A DNA stretch of 64,000 nt from an uncultured Sphingobacteriaceae bacterium (GTDB lineage Bacteria; Bacteroidota; Bacteroidia; Sphingobacteriales; Sphingobacteriaceae). This document shows positions 53,171 to 63,086 of this stretch, piece after piece. Numbering within the stretch: position 1 is the first letter of the stretch; the number at the start of each line of letters is the position of its first letter. The notes under the pieces are model-generated. The model did not search any database. It was given only the letters and a program-made list of their open reading frames with translations, and was not told the origin of the DNA. A program made the translations under genes and the position numbers. Location of the stretch: positions 7,902-71,901 of the forward strand of contig CAMLLO010000022.1 in NCBI GenBank assembly GCA_946480915.1, given 5' to 3'.

Positions 53171-53829
53171 AAATAATCCTAATTCTTTTCGGAGTAATAT
53201 GTGCCTGGCTAAGTTCTTCAGCACAGATTTATTTTGATCCTGCCACAGCCGGAGCCACGGCTGCGCATGCGGCAATTATCAATAATCAGCTCAATAAAAC
53301 GAACGAGAATTTGACATTGATTCAAAAAGGTCAGCTTGCGGTGACAGGACAATTGCTTATTGTAAATGATCTTCAGCAGCAAATTTATAAAGGACTTAGT
53401 GAGGTAGCTGGAGCTGTTCGTTCGCTTTTAGCCGTAAAGGATATCGCTGATGTTAGTCTGGATATTATAAGTGACGTGAACAAGGCTGCTATAATCGCTC
53501 AAAGTAATCCTGCTCTTTTGCTTTTTGCAGAACAGGGTGCCCGGGAATTTAAAACCAGAGCTACTTCTTTGACTGCCGAGGTAAGTTCATTTGTGCTTGC
53601 GGGTGGAAAGAAAAATCTAATGGATTCCGGAGAAAGGGCGAAACTCTTGAACAGGATCAGAACCGAGCTAATGATTTTAAGGGGAGTAGCTTACGGTATG
53701 CAGCGGTCAATGTTTTGGGCAAAGCAGCGTGGCATCTTAAATTCATTAAATCCTTATGCGGGATACCTAAACATTGACAAAGCCATAGCTGACGATATTC
53801 TTAGAAACGCCAAATATTTGAAGAAATGA
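53167..53829 (+). CDS. VirB5/TraI-like periplasmic conjugation protein, paralogue 1
   Basis: A 220-residue exported protein with a signal peptide (LILFGVICAWLSSSAQ). A long helical region follows, and the C-terminal motif MQRSMFWAKQRGILNSLNP...IDKAIADDILRNAKYLKK. It is the first of three consecutive homologous genes. The order after the VirB4 gene fits the TraI/VirB5 pilus-tip-like position, but the match to DUF4141 TraI is not certain. Confidence 0.65.
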   Translation: MKIILILFGVICAWLSSSAQIYFDPATAGATAAHAAIINNQLNKTNENLTLIQKGQLAVTGQLLIVNDLQQQIYKGLSEVAGAVRSLLAVKDIADVSLDIISDVNKAAIIAQSNPALLLFAEQGAREFKTRATSLTAEVSSFVLAGGKKNLMDSGERAKLLNRIRTELMILRGVAYGMQRSMFWAKQRGILNSLNPYAGYLNIDKAIADDILRNAKYLKK

Positions 53830-54476
53830 AAAGATTAAGTCTGGTTTTAACTGTGTTATTGATGGTGCAGGGAGAAGCCTTCGCTCAAATTAATGTGCAA
53901 CTGTTGCACCAGTTAGTGAATGAAAGCAAGGCAGAACATAGCCGGCAGGAAAACGTAAAGAACAAGCAGGCAGTAACTACGGCTAACGAAGAAGTCAATA
54001 AATCCCAAATGGCTAAGCTAAAAGATCGTTACCGGCAGTTAAAGAACCGTTTTCACACACTTGGAGTTATAGTTGATGCTGCTCAAATAGGAATCCAGGC
54101 TAGTCCGATAGTTTCGGAAATCATTCAGCAACAAAGTATTATTTACAATCAGGCAGCCAGAAATCCTGTGTTAATTGCGCTAGCGATTGATGCTGAAAGG
54201 GATCTTGCTCAGCGATCTAAAATGCTGATCAACTATTTATATGGGCTGGTTATCACTGTTGGGGATATCAATCAAATGAAAGCCAGTGATCGTAAAATTC
54301 TATTTAATCATGTTTTAACGGAACTTCGCCTGATTGCCGGGACTTCTAAAGGACTGGCGGCTAATATGCTTTATGCGAACCGCAAAGAATCTACAAATCC
54401 ATTTTATGGTTTTATTAATGAGGATAAACGCCTTGTTGATGATATTATAAGAAAAGCGGCCATCTTAAAAAACTAA
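53826..54476 (+). CDS. VirB5/TraI-like paralogue 2
   Basis: A 216-residue exported protein (signal ends near GEAFAQ), homologous to its neighbours through the C-terminal part: LIAGTSKGLAANMLYANR, NPFYGFINEDKRLVDDII, KAAILKN. The N-terminal half is a charged coiled coil (NVKNKQAVTTANEEVNKS). It overlaps paralogue 1 by 4 bases. Most divergent of the three. Confidence 0.65.
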   Translation: MKRLSLVLTVLLMVQGEAFAQINVQLLHQLVNESKAEHSRQENVKNKQAVTTANEEVNKSQMAKLKDRYRQLKNRFHTLGVIVDAAQIGIQASPIVSEIIQQQSIIYNQAARNPVLIALAIDAERDLAQRSKMLINYLYGLVITVGDINQMKASDRKILFNHVLTELRLIAGTSKGLAANMLYANRKESTNPFYGFINEDKRLVDDIIRKAAILKN

Positions 54477-54482
54477 TCAGAT

Positions 54483-55145
54483 ATGAAACTTTTAATGATA
54501 CTGATTCTCTGTCAGACAGGATTTCTATGTTCCGCCCAAACGATGATTTTTGACCGCAATCATTTCAATATTGTAAATGAAAATGGATTAATGCGGTATT
54601 CATCAGAAACTGCTCATGCGAATTACTTAGAGAATGTCAATAATCAAATAGATAATATTACCCTGAATATTAGTTCAGTGATTCTTGTTCAAAACCTCAT
54701 CCACAGATCGCTTACTGAAGTTAACCAAGCTATAAAGAGCGGCATAGCTTTGAAGCAGATTGGACAGATTTCAACTGACATTGTCCGGGAAAGCAACCAG
54801 ATGATTGAATTATCACGATCAGAACCATATCTTTTTTTATTCGCTGAGGATTCCGCCAGGCAATTAAAACGCAGAGGCGTCAACCTAATTTCTGAAGTCT
54901 CTGATTTTATATTAAAAGAGGGAAATAATGTCTTGATGGATTACGAAAAACGAGATGCTTTATTGAAAAAGGTAACGCTGGAATTAAAAGTAATGCGAGC
55001 CTTATGTTTCAGCATGACTCGTTCCATCTATTGGGCGAAAACAAACGGAGTTCTAAAGTCTGCGAATCCTTTTCAGAATTTCATCAATCGGGATAAACGT
55101 CTTGTTAACGAAATTATAACCGACTATAAATTTTTAAAGCGATAA
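54483..55145 (+). CDS. VirB5/TraI-like paralogue 3
   Basis: A 220-residue exported protein (signal ends near LCSAQ). It aligns with paralogue 1 along its length: SEVSDFILKEGNN, LELKVMRALCFSMTRSIYWAK, NPFQNFINRDKRLVNEII. It begins 6 bases after paralogue 2. Three copies in series suggest distinct subunits of one periplasmic structure. Confidence 0.65.
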   Translation: MKLLMILILCQTGFLCSAQTMIFDRNHFNIVNENGLMRYSSETAHANYLENVNNQIDNITLNISSVILVQNLIHRSLTEVNQAIKSGIALKQIGQISTDIVRESNQMIELSRSEPYLFLFAEDSARQLKRRGVNLISEVSDFILKEGNNVLMDYEKRDALLKKVTLELKVMRALCFSMTRSIYWAKTNGVLKSANPFQNFINRDKRLVNEIITDYKFLKR

Positions 55146-55148
55146 ACT

Positions 55149-55928
55149 ATGAAATCATTTCAATTAATTTTCACTATGGTGCTGCTATTTAAAACGGGGT
55201 TCGGCCAGATACCCATCCGCGATAAGCACATTACTCATCAACAGGAACGTATGGTGTTTAAACAATGGGACAAAGGTAAATTTACACCAAAAAAAGGCTT
55301 TTTAGGTTTAAATCCACTTTACTGGTTAACATGGGGCCTGCATCCGGATTATCCCAATACAGACCTGCGCCCACTTAGTTCTTCCGGTCCACAAACTAAG
55401 CGATTGGCCTTAGTAGTTGCAATGCAGAATATGACAAAGCAGTATAAAGTTCATGCAGATACGCTAAGAAGCACTGCCATCTCAGAGGCAGTAAATTATT
55501 CGGGTATAATTTCAGATGCAGACCCTTTATGGATACTGTATTACCGTCACGAGTTTGCTCCCTTATTGTACCCTGGGACTTTAATTTCATTAGATGATCT
55601 GTCACTCAAGGAAAAAGAATACCTGTTACGAAATGGAGTTTACGAATGGTATTTGGAGGAATCAGCGATCTTGTCTGACCGCTTGCGAGCGGCACGAACG
55701 ACAACCCTCGACAGAGGCTCGAGGATGATTACCTACCATCGTCTGCTTTCTGAGTTTCGGAAGCTAAACGCCATCTGGGAAACGAAAAAAACAAATGCGG
55801 CGAAGTTTCTATCAATGGCTAAGTCCAATAATAAGATCAAAAGCAGGGATGAACCTTTGCCTGAAAATAATGCACTGCTAAGCGATAAAGAAATCGCTGA
55901 CAAAATTCTAAGTAAGTCGAAGCTTTAA
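55149..55928 (+). CDS. Exported conjugation-operon protein, unknown
   Basis: A 259-residue protein with a signal peptide (LIFTMVLLFKTGFGQ), a conserved-looking Trp/Pro-rich part (GFLGLNPLYWLTWGLHPDYP) and a charged helical C-terminus. It sits between the VirB5-like trio and traJ, 3 bases after the former. I do not recognise the family; context makes it a T4SS periplasmic component. Confidence 0.6.
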   Translation: MKSFQLIFTMVLLFKTGFGQIPIRDKHITHQQERMVFKQWDKGKFTPKKGFLGLNPLYWLTWGLHPDYPNTDLRPLSSSGPQTKRLALVVAMQNMTKQYKVHADTLRSTAISEAVNYSGIISDADPLWILYYRHEFAPLLYPGTLISLDDLSLKEKEYLLRNGVYEWYLEESAILSDRLRAARTTTLDRGSRMITYHRLLSEFRKLNAIWETKKTNAAKFLSMAKSNNKIKSRDEPLPENNALLSDKEIADKILSKSKL

Positions 55929-55939
55929 CAGGAATTTAT

Positions 55940-57073
55940 ATGATAACAGATATTATAACCGGCACAGCCGGTTTTTTTATGAACAATACATCCGCATCGG
56001 TGCCTGATTCCTTTAAGCACACTTTCAATTTCTTACAAGGAAATGGAGTATATGAGGAGGGCATGATGTATTATTTAAGGGCAATGAGAAATACCATCTG
56101 GACCCATTATGATGCTTTTATTGCTGATGCTCAGGCTTTGTCGGCCATCTTTATGCTGATCTTCTTTGCAATCAAATCTTACGAAATGATGTCCGGAGAT
56201 AAGAAATTGGAGATTATGCCGCTCTTACGCCCCTTTGGTTTAGTAATGGTGATATTATGGTGGGGAACGTTCACCCGCGTTGTTGCTTATCCAACTGATC
56301 TGGTCGCCATACGAACAGAAGCCATGTTTGATGATAGTCAGGCAGAAGTGAATAATCTTCGCTTGGAGCGTGCGAAATTAATGGCTGAGATCGCAGATCA
56401 ATTGCTTAAGGTACAGGCGCAAACGGAGATTGCTCAACATGAGGCTGATACCTGGTATGAAAATGCATGGGAGTCTGTTAAGTCTTCGGTAAAAGAAGGG
56501 TTTTCAGAGGTTTGGAATCCGATTATTGAGTTGCGTAACAGAATGCAGGTAAATTTTCAATTGCTGATAACCTCCCTGCTTGAAACCCTGTCACTCTGGT
56601 TCCTCAGAATCTGCGTGTATACTATCTTTATACTCCAGATTATTTTTTCAACCATCCTCATTATTCTTGGACCCTTTTCGGTGGCCGTAAGTATTTTGCC
56701 CGCCTTCCGGGATTCTTTCAGTACCTGGGTGTCGCGATTTATTTCTGTAAACCTGTACTCAGGAATTGGGTATCTCGTACTTTACGTTGCCTCCTTATTT
56801 CAGCATTATGCCATGGAAGCCGAGATTACCAGGTATAAAGAACTAGTAGGAACCTCCGGAGCAAGCATGGAAAAACTATCCGCTTTCGCTAGTAATGGTG
56901 TTCTCTCTTTTGGAATAGTCATCGGAACTTTTGTGATAGGGGCATTGACCATGCTTACCGTGCCCAGCATAAGCACATGGGTAGTATCAACTTCAGGTGT
57001 AAGTTCAGCAACTTCATCAATGTACAGAGAGGCAAACAATATGTCGCGGATGCTTACCCGAATGATGAAATAA
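55940..57073 (+). CDS. traJ: TraJ, VirB6-like inner-membrane protein
   Basis: A 377-residue polytopic protein with about six hydrophobic helices, including LSAIFMLIFFAIKSYEMMSG, the segment LWFLRICVYTIFILQIIFS and GYLVLYVASLFQHYAM. It matches the TraJ family of Bacteroidetes conjugative transposons. Probable inner-membrane channel component. It follows the exported protein by 11 bases. Confidence 0.9.
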   Translation: MITDIITGTAGFFMNNTSASVPDSFKHTFNFLQGNGVYEEGMMYYLRAMRNTIWTHYDAFIADAQALSAIFMLIFFAIKSYEMMSGDKKLEIMPLLRPFGLVMVILWWGTFTRVVAYPTDLVAIRTEAMFDDSQAEVNNLRLERAKLMAEIADQLLKVQAQTEIAQHEADTWYENAWESVKSSVKEGFSEVWNPIIELRNRMQVNFQLLITSLLETLSLWFLRICVYTIFILQIIFSTILIILGPFSVAVSILPAFRDSFSTWVSRFISVNLYSGIGYLVLYVASLFQHYAMEAEITRYKELVGTSGASMEKLSAFASNGVLSFGIVIGTFVIGALTMLTVPSISTWVVSTSGVSSATSSMYREANNMSRMLTRMMK

Positions 57074-57096
57074 TCTTCTATTAATCCAAATTTCAA

Positions 57097-57717
57097 ATGA
57101 TTATAAAAAACATTGAAGCGAAAGTTCGTCTGGCGACCTTTATTTCATTAGCCAGTTTGATTTCAGCTATTCTAATTGTTATAGCTGTTTTATTGTTTTC
57201 TCACAAAACGGTCTCAGAAGCTCGAAAAACGGTATATGTGCTGGATGCTAATACTGTTCCATTACTGGCAAAACAGTCGGACGTTCAGATGAACAGAGCA
57301 GCCGAATACAGAGCCCAAATTAATCTCTTTCATAATCTATTCTTTTCCCTCACGCCTGATGATAAGTTCATAGAATATCAGATGAAAAGGGCAATGTATC
57401 TGATAGATGAAAGCGGTGCTTTGCAGTACAATAATTTAAAGGAAAAAGGCTATTTCAATTCCGTTCTTTCATCCAGCGCGGTACTTACAATACGCACTGA
57501 CTCTATTTATTTGGACGAAGCTAAAAAGTACTTCAGGTATTATGGGAAGCAGAAGATTGATCGACGGAGTTCGACCATTACCCGCTCACTCATTACAGAA
57601 GGTTATCTGAAAGACCTTGATATTCGATCGGATAATAATCCCCATGCGGTTCTTATCACCCGCTGGAAAACCATTGAAAATAAAGACCTCGAAAATGTTC
57701 AGAAAAACTCATTCTAG
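57097..57717 (+). CDS. traK: TraK, VirB8-like protein
   Basis: A 206-residue protein with a short cytoplasmic start, one transmembrane helix (LASLISAILIVIAVLLFSH) and a periplasmic domain (VYVLDANTVPLLAKQSDVQMNR...AEYRAQINLFHNLFFSLTPDD). This is the bitopic VirB8-like TraK layout. Overlaps the next gene by 23 bases. Confidence 0.88.
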   Translation: MIIKNIEAKVRLATFISLASLISAILIVIAVLLFSHKTVSEARKTVYVLDANTVPLLAKQSDVQMNRAAEYRAQINLFHNLFFSLTPDDKFIEYQMKRAMYLIDESGALQYNNLKEKGYFNSVLSSSAVLTIRTDSIYLDEAKKYFRYYGKQKIDRRSSTITRSLITEGYLKDLDIRSDNNPHAVLITRWKTIENKDLENVQKNSF

Positions 57718-58117
57718 GCCAGACCAACGATCATTGATTGAAGAACTAAGAAAAGAACTCGGGCCATATTTTGAAAAAGCAGAGCAAGTGATCAGTGGAT
57801 TATTGAAGAGATATCCCAAACAGTTCTTCATTGCCATGATAGTTCTGATAATTGGTTCAGGAATTCTAAGTTTCACTGTAATGAGACATGGAAGCAAAAG
57901 TGCTTCCACATATGCTTCTGGAATTAGTTCTAATACGACTAGTGGACTGGCGACAATTTTGAAAACAGGAAGTGCGCTAAGCGAGGTATTGAGCCTTCAA
58001 AACCAAATCAATTCTATTCTTAAAAAGGACACGCTTTCGTCCTTAGATACCTTGTCGCTTAAAAATGCATTTAAGAGACTCGAAGCTATCAGTCACCAAT
58101 TAAACTCTAAAAAATAA
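57695..58117 (+). CDS. TraL-like small conjugation protein
   Basis: A 140-residue protein from the ATG at 57695 (MFRKTHSRPDQRSLIEEL) with one transmembrane helix (FFIAMIVLIIGSGILSFTVM) and a periplasmic Ser-rich helical tail. It occupies the traL position between traK and traM. An ATG at 57617 would add 26 residues fully inside traK and is less likely. Confidence 0.65.
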   Translation: MFRKTHSRPDQRSLIEELRKELGPYFEKAEQVISGLLKRYPKQFFIAMIVLIIGSGILSFTVMRHGSKSASTYASGISSNTTSGLATILKTGSALSEVLSLQNQINSILKKDTLSSLDTLSLKNAFKRLEAISHQLNSKK

Positions 58118-58121
58118 TAAT

Positions 58122-59336
58122 ATGAAAATCAACTTTAAAGAGCCGAGGTATATAGTCCCTCTGATTGCATTGCCCTTTCTCTTTGTTTTCTTTTACGTGT
58201 ACAAAATCAGCTTTGGAAAAGATGAAACCGAAAAGAAAGCAGATAATCAACTTCAGGAAAATATTGCAGACGTTTCAGAACATGTAAAGACCAGTGATCT
58301 CTCAAATAAGCTTGACGCCTACCGTGATCGATACAAAGACGGAGATGGTTATACGGCTGTCGGGGAAATCACAGAAGAGCAATCGACGCCACAAATGCCT
58401 GAGCTATACAATCAGAATGAGAAAAAAATGCTTGATTCTATAGAGCTGTCGATGAACGAAAGATATGGCTTCAGTAAAGGCAGTGGCCAAAACACTTCCT
58501 CAGATTTTCCTGATGTAAAGCGCAGGACTCCTCAGATAAGTAACCATAATGAGGATAAAGCACTAGCTGAGGCTATAACAAAGCTCAAAAGGAACTCTCA
58601 GCCTGAATCCTACCGCAAAGAAGAAGTATCAAATGATGAAACTGATCCATTGACTTTATTCAAGCAACAAATGGCTTTAATAGATAGCATGGGCAAAGCC
58701 AATGACCCTGAATATAAAGCCGAGTTACTGCGTCAAAAGCAGATGGATTTAGCCGAAAAGGAGTCAAAGAATGAAAAGAAATTAATCGTTTCTAAGTCGA
58801 TAAATCAGGCAGCTGTTTTTAACACAGTTTCTGTTGATCAGGATGAATCTTTTATCAGGGCAATTATCGATCAGAATGTCACAGGGTATGCCGGTTCAAG
58901 ATTGCGTATTCGCTTACTGGACGACTTCTTCGCGGGAAAATTCCTGATTAAAAAAGGAGCTTATTTATATGCACAAATTGCTGGTTTTACAGGTCAGCGT
59001 GTAAATCTTTCAGTTACTTCTATATTACGGGGAAACCAAATTTTGCCTGTCCGCCTCGATATATACGATAATGATGGTTTGCCTGGTTTGTATGTACCCG
59101 CATCAGCCTTTCGTGAGTTTTCAAAAGAGTTAGGAATGAATACTAGTCAGGGTATGAACCTGCAACAAGCAGAATCAAACAGCCAACTGGTGATGAGCCT
59201 GCTTCAAAAAATGTTTCAATCTACCTCAACTGCGGTAGCTAAGTTAATCCGGCAGAACAAAGCCAAATTGAAATACAATACCCAGGTGTATTTGATCGAC
59301 CCTGAAGAATTAAGGAACAAACAAAGTAATTATTAA
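58122..59336 (+). CDS. traM: TraM, VirB10-like protein
   Basis: A 404-residue protein with one N-terminal transmembrane helix (YIVPLIALPFLFVFFYVYKI). A long charged linker (40-220) is followed by the conserved TraM C-terminal domain, with FIRAIIDQNVTGYAGSRLRI and GKFLIKKGAYLYAQIAGF. It probably spans from inner membrane to outer complex. 4 bases after the TraL-like gene. Confidence 0.92.
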   Translation: MKINFKEPRYIVPLIALPFLFVFFYVYKISFGKDETEKKADNQLQENIADVSEHVKTSDLSNKLDAYRDRYKDGDGYTAVGEITEEQSTPQMPELYNQNEKKMLDSIELSMNERYGFSKGSGQNTSSDFPDVKRRTPQISNHNEDKALAEAITKLKRNSQPESYRKEEVSNDETDPLTLFKQQMALIDSMGKANDPEYKAELLRQKQMDLAEKESKNEKKLIVSKSINQAAVFNTVSVDQDESFIRAIIDQNVTGYAGSRLRIRLLDDFFAGKFLIKKGAYLYAQIAGFTGQRVNLSVTSILRGNQILPVRLDIYDNDGLPGLYVPASAFREFSKELGMNTSQGMNLQQAESNSQLVMSLLQKMFQSTSTAVAKLIRQNKAKLKYNTQVYLIDPEELRNKQSNY

Positions 59337-59347
59337 TCTATTCAGCC

Positions 59348-60190
59348 ATGAAGAATTTAAGTATCCTCCTATCATTTTTATTTTTAATCGCAACAAAGGG
59401 ATTTGCCCAGAATACATCTGATGTCCTGCAAAGTGATTTGCCTCTCATCAAAATCAGTAAAGATCTAACTATTCATTTTATCTCTCCGGAAAATATTCAG
59501 TATGTAGATATTTCTACGCATGCAATTGCAGGAGATTTACCGGTAAAAAATATTCTGCGTATTAAAGTATTGCCGGATTTAATTCAACAGCTTCTTCAAT
59601 CTGGTAACAAGGCAGTGCTAACCGTGGTTGGCGAAAGTTATATCGCCCAATATCGGCTTGATTATGTGCCTGAAAGTTGGGGAACCCATTTACCTGCACA
59701 GGTTGAGATAGTCCCAGATCATATCAAACCGCTGGATTTTCCAGGTATTACATTGACCACAAAGGATCTGCAGGCTTTGTCTCTGAAAATTCTCAAACAA
59801 CAAAATCCTCCCGGTATTCGATCAATTAAGGGAGTAGGAATAAAAGCCACTTTAAATCAGGTTTATACCCTTGGTGGTTATGTTTTCCTGGACATAAGCT
59901 ATTTCAACCGGACTAATATTCCTTATGAAATTGACGAACAGCGATTCAAAATCGAGGATAAGAAGATTACTAAAGCCACGAATTCCCAGTCTATAGAAAT
60001 AAAACCTATCTGGAAATTATATTCATCAGGATCCTTCAAAAAGCAATACCGCAATATCTATGTACTGAAGAAATTGACCTTCCCCGGAAATAAAATTCTA
60101 AATATTGAGCTTAATGAAAAGCAATTATCAGGAAGGACTTTAAGTTTAAAAATTCAGTACCGTGACATTTTGAATGCTGATACTCTTTAA
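59348..60190 (+). CDS. traN: TraN (DUF4138), VirB9-like protein
   Basis: A 280-residue exported protein (signal ends near ATKGFAQ). The TraN/DUF4138 region includes SKDLTIHFISPENIQYVDIS, LPVKNILRIKV and IPYEIDEQRFKIEDKK. It is the outer-membrane-complex partner of TraM. It precedes the coupling-protein gene by 11 bases. A traO-like gene does not follow in the window. Confidence 0.9.
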   Translation: MKNLSILLSFLFLIATKGFAQNTSDVLQSDLPLIKISKDLTIHFISPENIQYVDISTHAIAGDLPVKNILRIKVLPDLIQQLLQSGNKAVLTVVGESYIAQYRLDYVPESWGTHLPAQVEIVPDHIKPLDFPGITLTTKDLQALSLKILKQQNPPGIRSIKGVGIKATLNQVYTLGGYVFLDISYFNRTNIPYEIDEQRFKIEDKKITKATNSQSIEIKPIWKLYSSGSFKKQYRNIYVLKKLTFPGNKILNIELNEKQLSGRTLSLKIQYRDILNADTL

Positions 60191-60201
60191 CCGGTCATCA
60201 T

Positions 60202-62187
60202 ATGGAAGAAACCAAAGAGCAGCAAAGCTTACATCGCTTTCTTCAGTTCGCAATTTATCTTTCCGTGATTTTCGAGATTTTTCTTTTTTATTATGTCGAT
60301 CGGCTTTTAAACCATCAGCAAGAGGATGGCTTTGGCTTAATTCCTTTTGCGATCCGGCTAGCTAGAATTCCAATTTACAAGCAGTTAATTTATAGCAAGC
60401 TCTTCACCATTTTACTTATTTGTCTTGTATCAATTGGTACTTTAAGTAAAAAGAAGAAGGATTTGAATCCGAAAAATCAGATAGTATATCCCTTAGCTAT
60501 TGGATTAATAACGGTGTTTTCAGGAATCTGGTTTCAGGGCCGCCAAGGCCCCGGGTTATGGATAGGAGCCAACTGGTATGACGTTGCTTATATTTTAAGT
60601 TCCTTTTTGGGAGTAATACTGATTCATATTGCGATGGATAACGTCAGCAAGATCATAAGCTCCAGACTGGGAAAGGATAAATGGAATGTGGAAGCAGAAT
60701 CCTTCATGCAACCACTTAAACCCAAAGTGAGTCAGTATTCAGTTAATATCCCCATGTTGTTTTATTATAAGGGGAAGGTTCGCGAGGGATGGATAAATCT
60801 TGAGAATATTTTCAGAGGGACTATGCTTATAGGAACTCCTGGTTCGGGCAAGTCATTTGGAGTGGTAAATCCTTTTATCAGGCAACTTATTGCAAAGGAA
60901 TTTACGCTATGTGTATATGATTTTAAATTCCCTGATCTGGGGCAGGTTGCCTATCACCATTTTCAAAAGGCAAGAAAACAAGGTAAATGTAAGGGATATA
61001 GCTTTCATGTAATAAACCTGAATGAAGTAGAAAAGAGCAGACGTATTAATCCCTGGAGAAAGGAATATATTACAACTCTTGCCGATGCTTCGGAGACTGC
61101 AGAAGGATTAGTGGAAGCATTAAAGAAAGGCGATAAGTCAGGGGGGAGTGATCAATTTTTTACCCAATCGGCGGTTAACTTTCTGGCATCGTGTATCTAC
61201 TTTTTTAGCCGGTATGAGGATGGTAAATATTCCAGCTTGCCACACGTACTAGCCTTTTTGAATTTATCATATGAGGAAATATTCAGCACTCTTTTTTCAG
61301 AGCCAGAACTTGGTTCTTTATTGTCCCCCTTTATGACCGCCTACCGGGCAAAAGCATTTGATCAGCTCGAAGGCCAGGTCGGAACTCTAAAGATCTTTAT
61401 TAGCAGGCTGGCTACAAAAGAAACCTTCTGGGTGTTTTCGGGTGATGATTTCAATTTAAAGATCAGTGATCCGAGGTCCCCCGGAATATTGGTTCTGGCA
61501 AATGATCCGGGAACGCAAAATATTAATTCAGCTTGTTACTCCATCGTTTTGAACCGGATGACTCGCCTGATTAATTCAAAAGGAAACAAGCCTTGCGGAT
61601 TAATTATTGATGAAGTTCCCACGTTGTTTATGCATCGTATTGAAAACCTAATCGCTACAGCAAGAAGTAATAAGGTTGCGGTATTAATGGGTTTACAGGA
61701 ACTCCCACAATTTAAGCAGCAGTATGGGAAGGAGACTGCAACTACTATTACCTCGGTTGTCGGCAATGTGCTCTCAGGTTCTGTTCGGAATAAAGAGACT
61801 TTGGAATGGCTCGAACGGCTGTTTGGCAAGGTGAAGCAAGTAGGAGAGAGCCTGAGTATTGATCGTTCAAAGACTTCCTTATCTCTCAGTGAAAAGCTTG
61901 AGCCTCTCATTCCCGCAGGAAAGATTGCTTCCTTAAAAGCAGGCGAGCTTGTAGGTATGTTGGCTGGTGACGCAGTTCAAGATTTCACAGGAAAATATGA
62001 AACTTCAGCCATTAATTGCCGGGTAAATTTAGATCTGTCGGCCTTAAAAAAAGAAGAGCAATCTTACCAGCCACTTCCAGTTTACTATGATTTTGACGGG
62101 AATAAAGAAGAAGTTTTACGAAGGAATTTCCATAGGATAAACCATGAGGTGAACCTTTTAGTAGCAGAGTTTAGGATTGGACATTAA
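60202..62187 (+). CDS. mobC: VirD4-like type IV coupling protein (MobC of CTnDOT type)
   Basis: A 661-residue inner-membrane ATPase that links the relaxosome to the secretion channel. It has three or four N-terminal hydrophobic helices (1-160), Walker A GTPGSGKS at 211-218, and a Walker B region CGLIIDEVPTL near 463-473. Later TraG-type motifs include KVAVLMGLQELPQ and VVGNVLSG. In CTnDOT the homologue lies beside mobB; here it ends the tra operon. Confidence 0.92.
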   Translation: MEETKEQQSLHRFLQFAIYLSVIFEIFLFYYVDRLLNHQQEDGFGLIPFAIRLARIPIYKQLIYSKLFTILLICLVSIGTLSKKKKDLNPKNQIVYPLAIGLITVFSGIWFQGRQGPGLWIGANWYDVAYILSSFLGVILIHIAMDNVSKIISSRLGKDKWNVEAESFMQPLKPKVSQYSVNIPMLFYYKGKVREGWINLENIFRGTMLIGTPGSGKSFGVVNPFIRQLIAKEFTLCVYDFKFPDLGQVAYHHFQKARKQGKCKGYSFHVINLNEVEKSRRINPWRKEYITTLADASETAEGLVEALKKGDKSGGSDQFFTQSAVNFLASCIYFFSRYEDGKYSSLPHVLAFLNLSYEEIFSTLFSEPELGSLLSPFMTAYRAKAFDQLEGQVGTLKIFISRLATKETFWVFSGDDFNLKISDPRSPGILVLANDPGTQNINSACYSIVLNRMTRLINSKGNKPCGLIIDEVPTLFMHRIENLIATARSNKVAVLMGLQELPQFKQQYGKETATTITSVVGNVLSGSVRNKETLEWLERLFGKVKQVGESLSIDRSKTSLSLSEKLEPLIPAGKIASLKAGELVGMLAGDAVQDFTGKYETSAINCRVNLDLSALKKEEQSYQPLPVYYDFDGNKEEVLRRNFHRINHEVNLLVAEFRIGH

Positions 62188-62288
62188 GATAACAGTTCAC
62201 TGGAAAGAGGACAATGAAAATCAATTCTTTGTCCCAATCATTCACTCTATTTAAATGCAATTCATTTTACTCTTTAAACTGAAATATT

Positions 62289-63086
62289 ATGAAAAAACAA
62301 ATTAATGAAACCGATTTACCCTTTGATGATCTCAGGAGGGTCGGACTCTATTCTAATGGAAAATTAAATTTAGAAAAGGCAAATGTAGATGCCTTATTAG
62401 CCGGGCGGAGAACGGATTTAATAAGTCTTAAGAATTTAAAGACCGAGGGTTTTCGGATTGAGGCTTTGGATGCCAAACTTTCTCTTTTTAAATCAGAGGA
62501 TGGCAAGGTCTCTTTAAATGTTCACCCAATTTATAAAGAAGCCAGAAAACATGCTTTACTTACTGATCACGAGGCTGAGCAGCTAAAGCTAGGAGAAAAC
62601 AGTGTAATAAGGAAATATCAAAATACTCCGGAAGGAACCAGGAAAGTACATGTCATAGAATATGATGCAGAGACCCGGGAATTTATATCTTATAATCCAC
62701 ATGCAGTTTTAGCTCCTGATAAAGTAAATGGCGAATCCTTGTCTCGAAGGCAGAAAGAGGGGTTTCGGAATGGCGAAATCATCGAGCTTTCTGATGGCAC
62801 CAAGTTTCAGCACAGAGCCAGCGAACCACAAGGGCTTAGATCCGATACTTCATCACTGATTATTTCTCTGCTATTGGATGGCGGTATTTCATATTTGATG
62901 TTGAAGGGGCTCAGGAGTTTGTCAGGAAGGGAAGAAAGCCAGAAAGAAAAAATTAGCGAAGGATATAAACAGGCTTATGCTGAAATGGAAAAGAGTAATC
63001 TAATTGCTTCAGATCTTTCTGAACAAAAAGATAGCAATTCAAAGCTTCAACATAGTCGTGGTTATGGTCATGGCACTTCAAGGTAA
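62289..63086 (+). CDS. DUF4099/DUF3945 domain protein
   Basis: A 265-residue protein with the DUF4099 start (INETDLPFDDLRRVGLYSNGKL) and a DUF3945-like middle (AKLSLFKSEDGKVSLNVHPI, LTDHEAEQLKLGE), then a hydrophobic patch (SLIISLLLDGGISYLMLKGL). Such proteins are abundant on Bacteroidetes ICEs, next to transfer genes; function unknown. Stop and the next start overlap by one base. Confidence 0.82.
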   Translation: MKKQINETDLPFDDLRRVGLYSNGKLNLEKANVDALLAGRRTDLISLKNLKTEGFRIEALDAKLSLFKSEDGKVSLNVHPIYKEARKHALLTDHEAEQLKLGENSVIRKYQNTPEGTRKVHVIEYDAETREFISYNPHAVLAPDKVNGESLSRRQKEGFRNGEIIELSDGTKFQHRASEPQGLRSDTSSLIISLLLDGGISYLMLKGLRSLSGREESQKEKISEGYKQAYAEMEKSNLIASDLSEQKDSNSKLQHSRGYGHGTSR

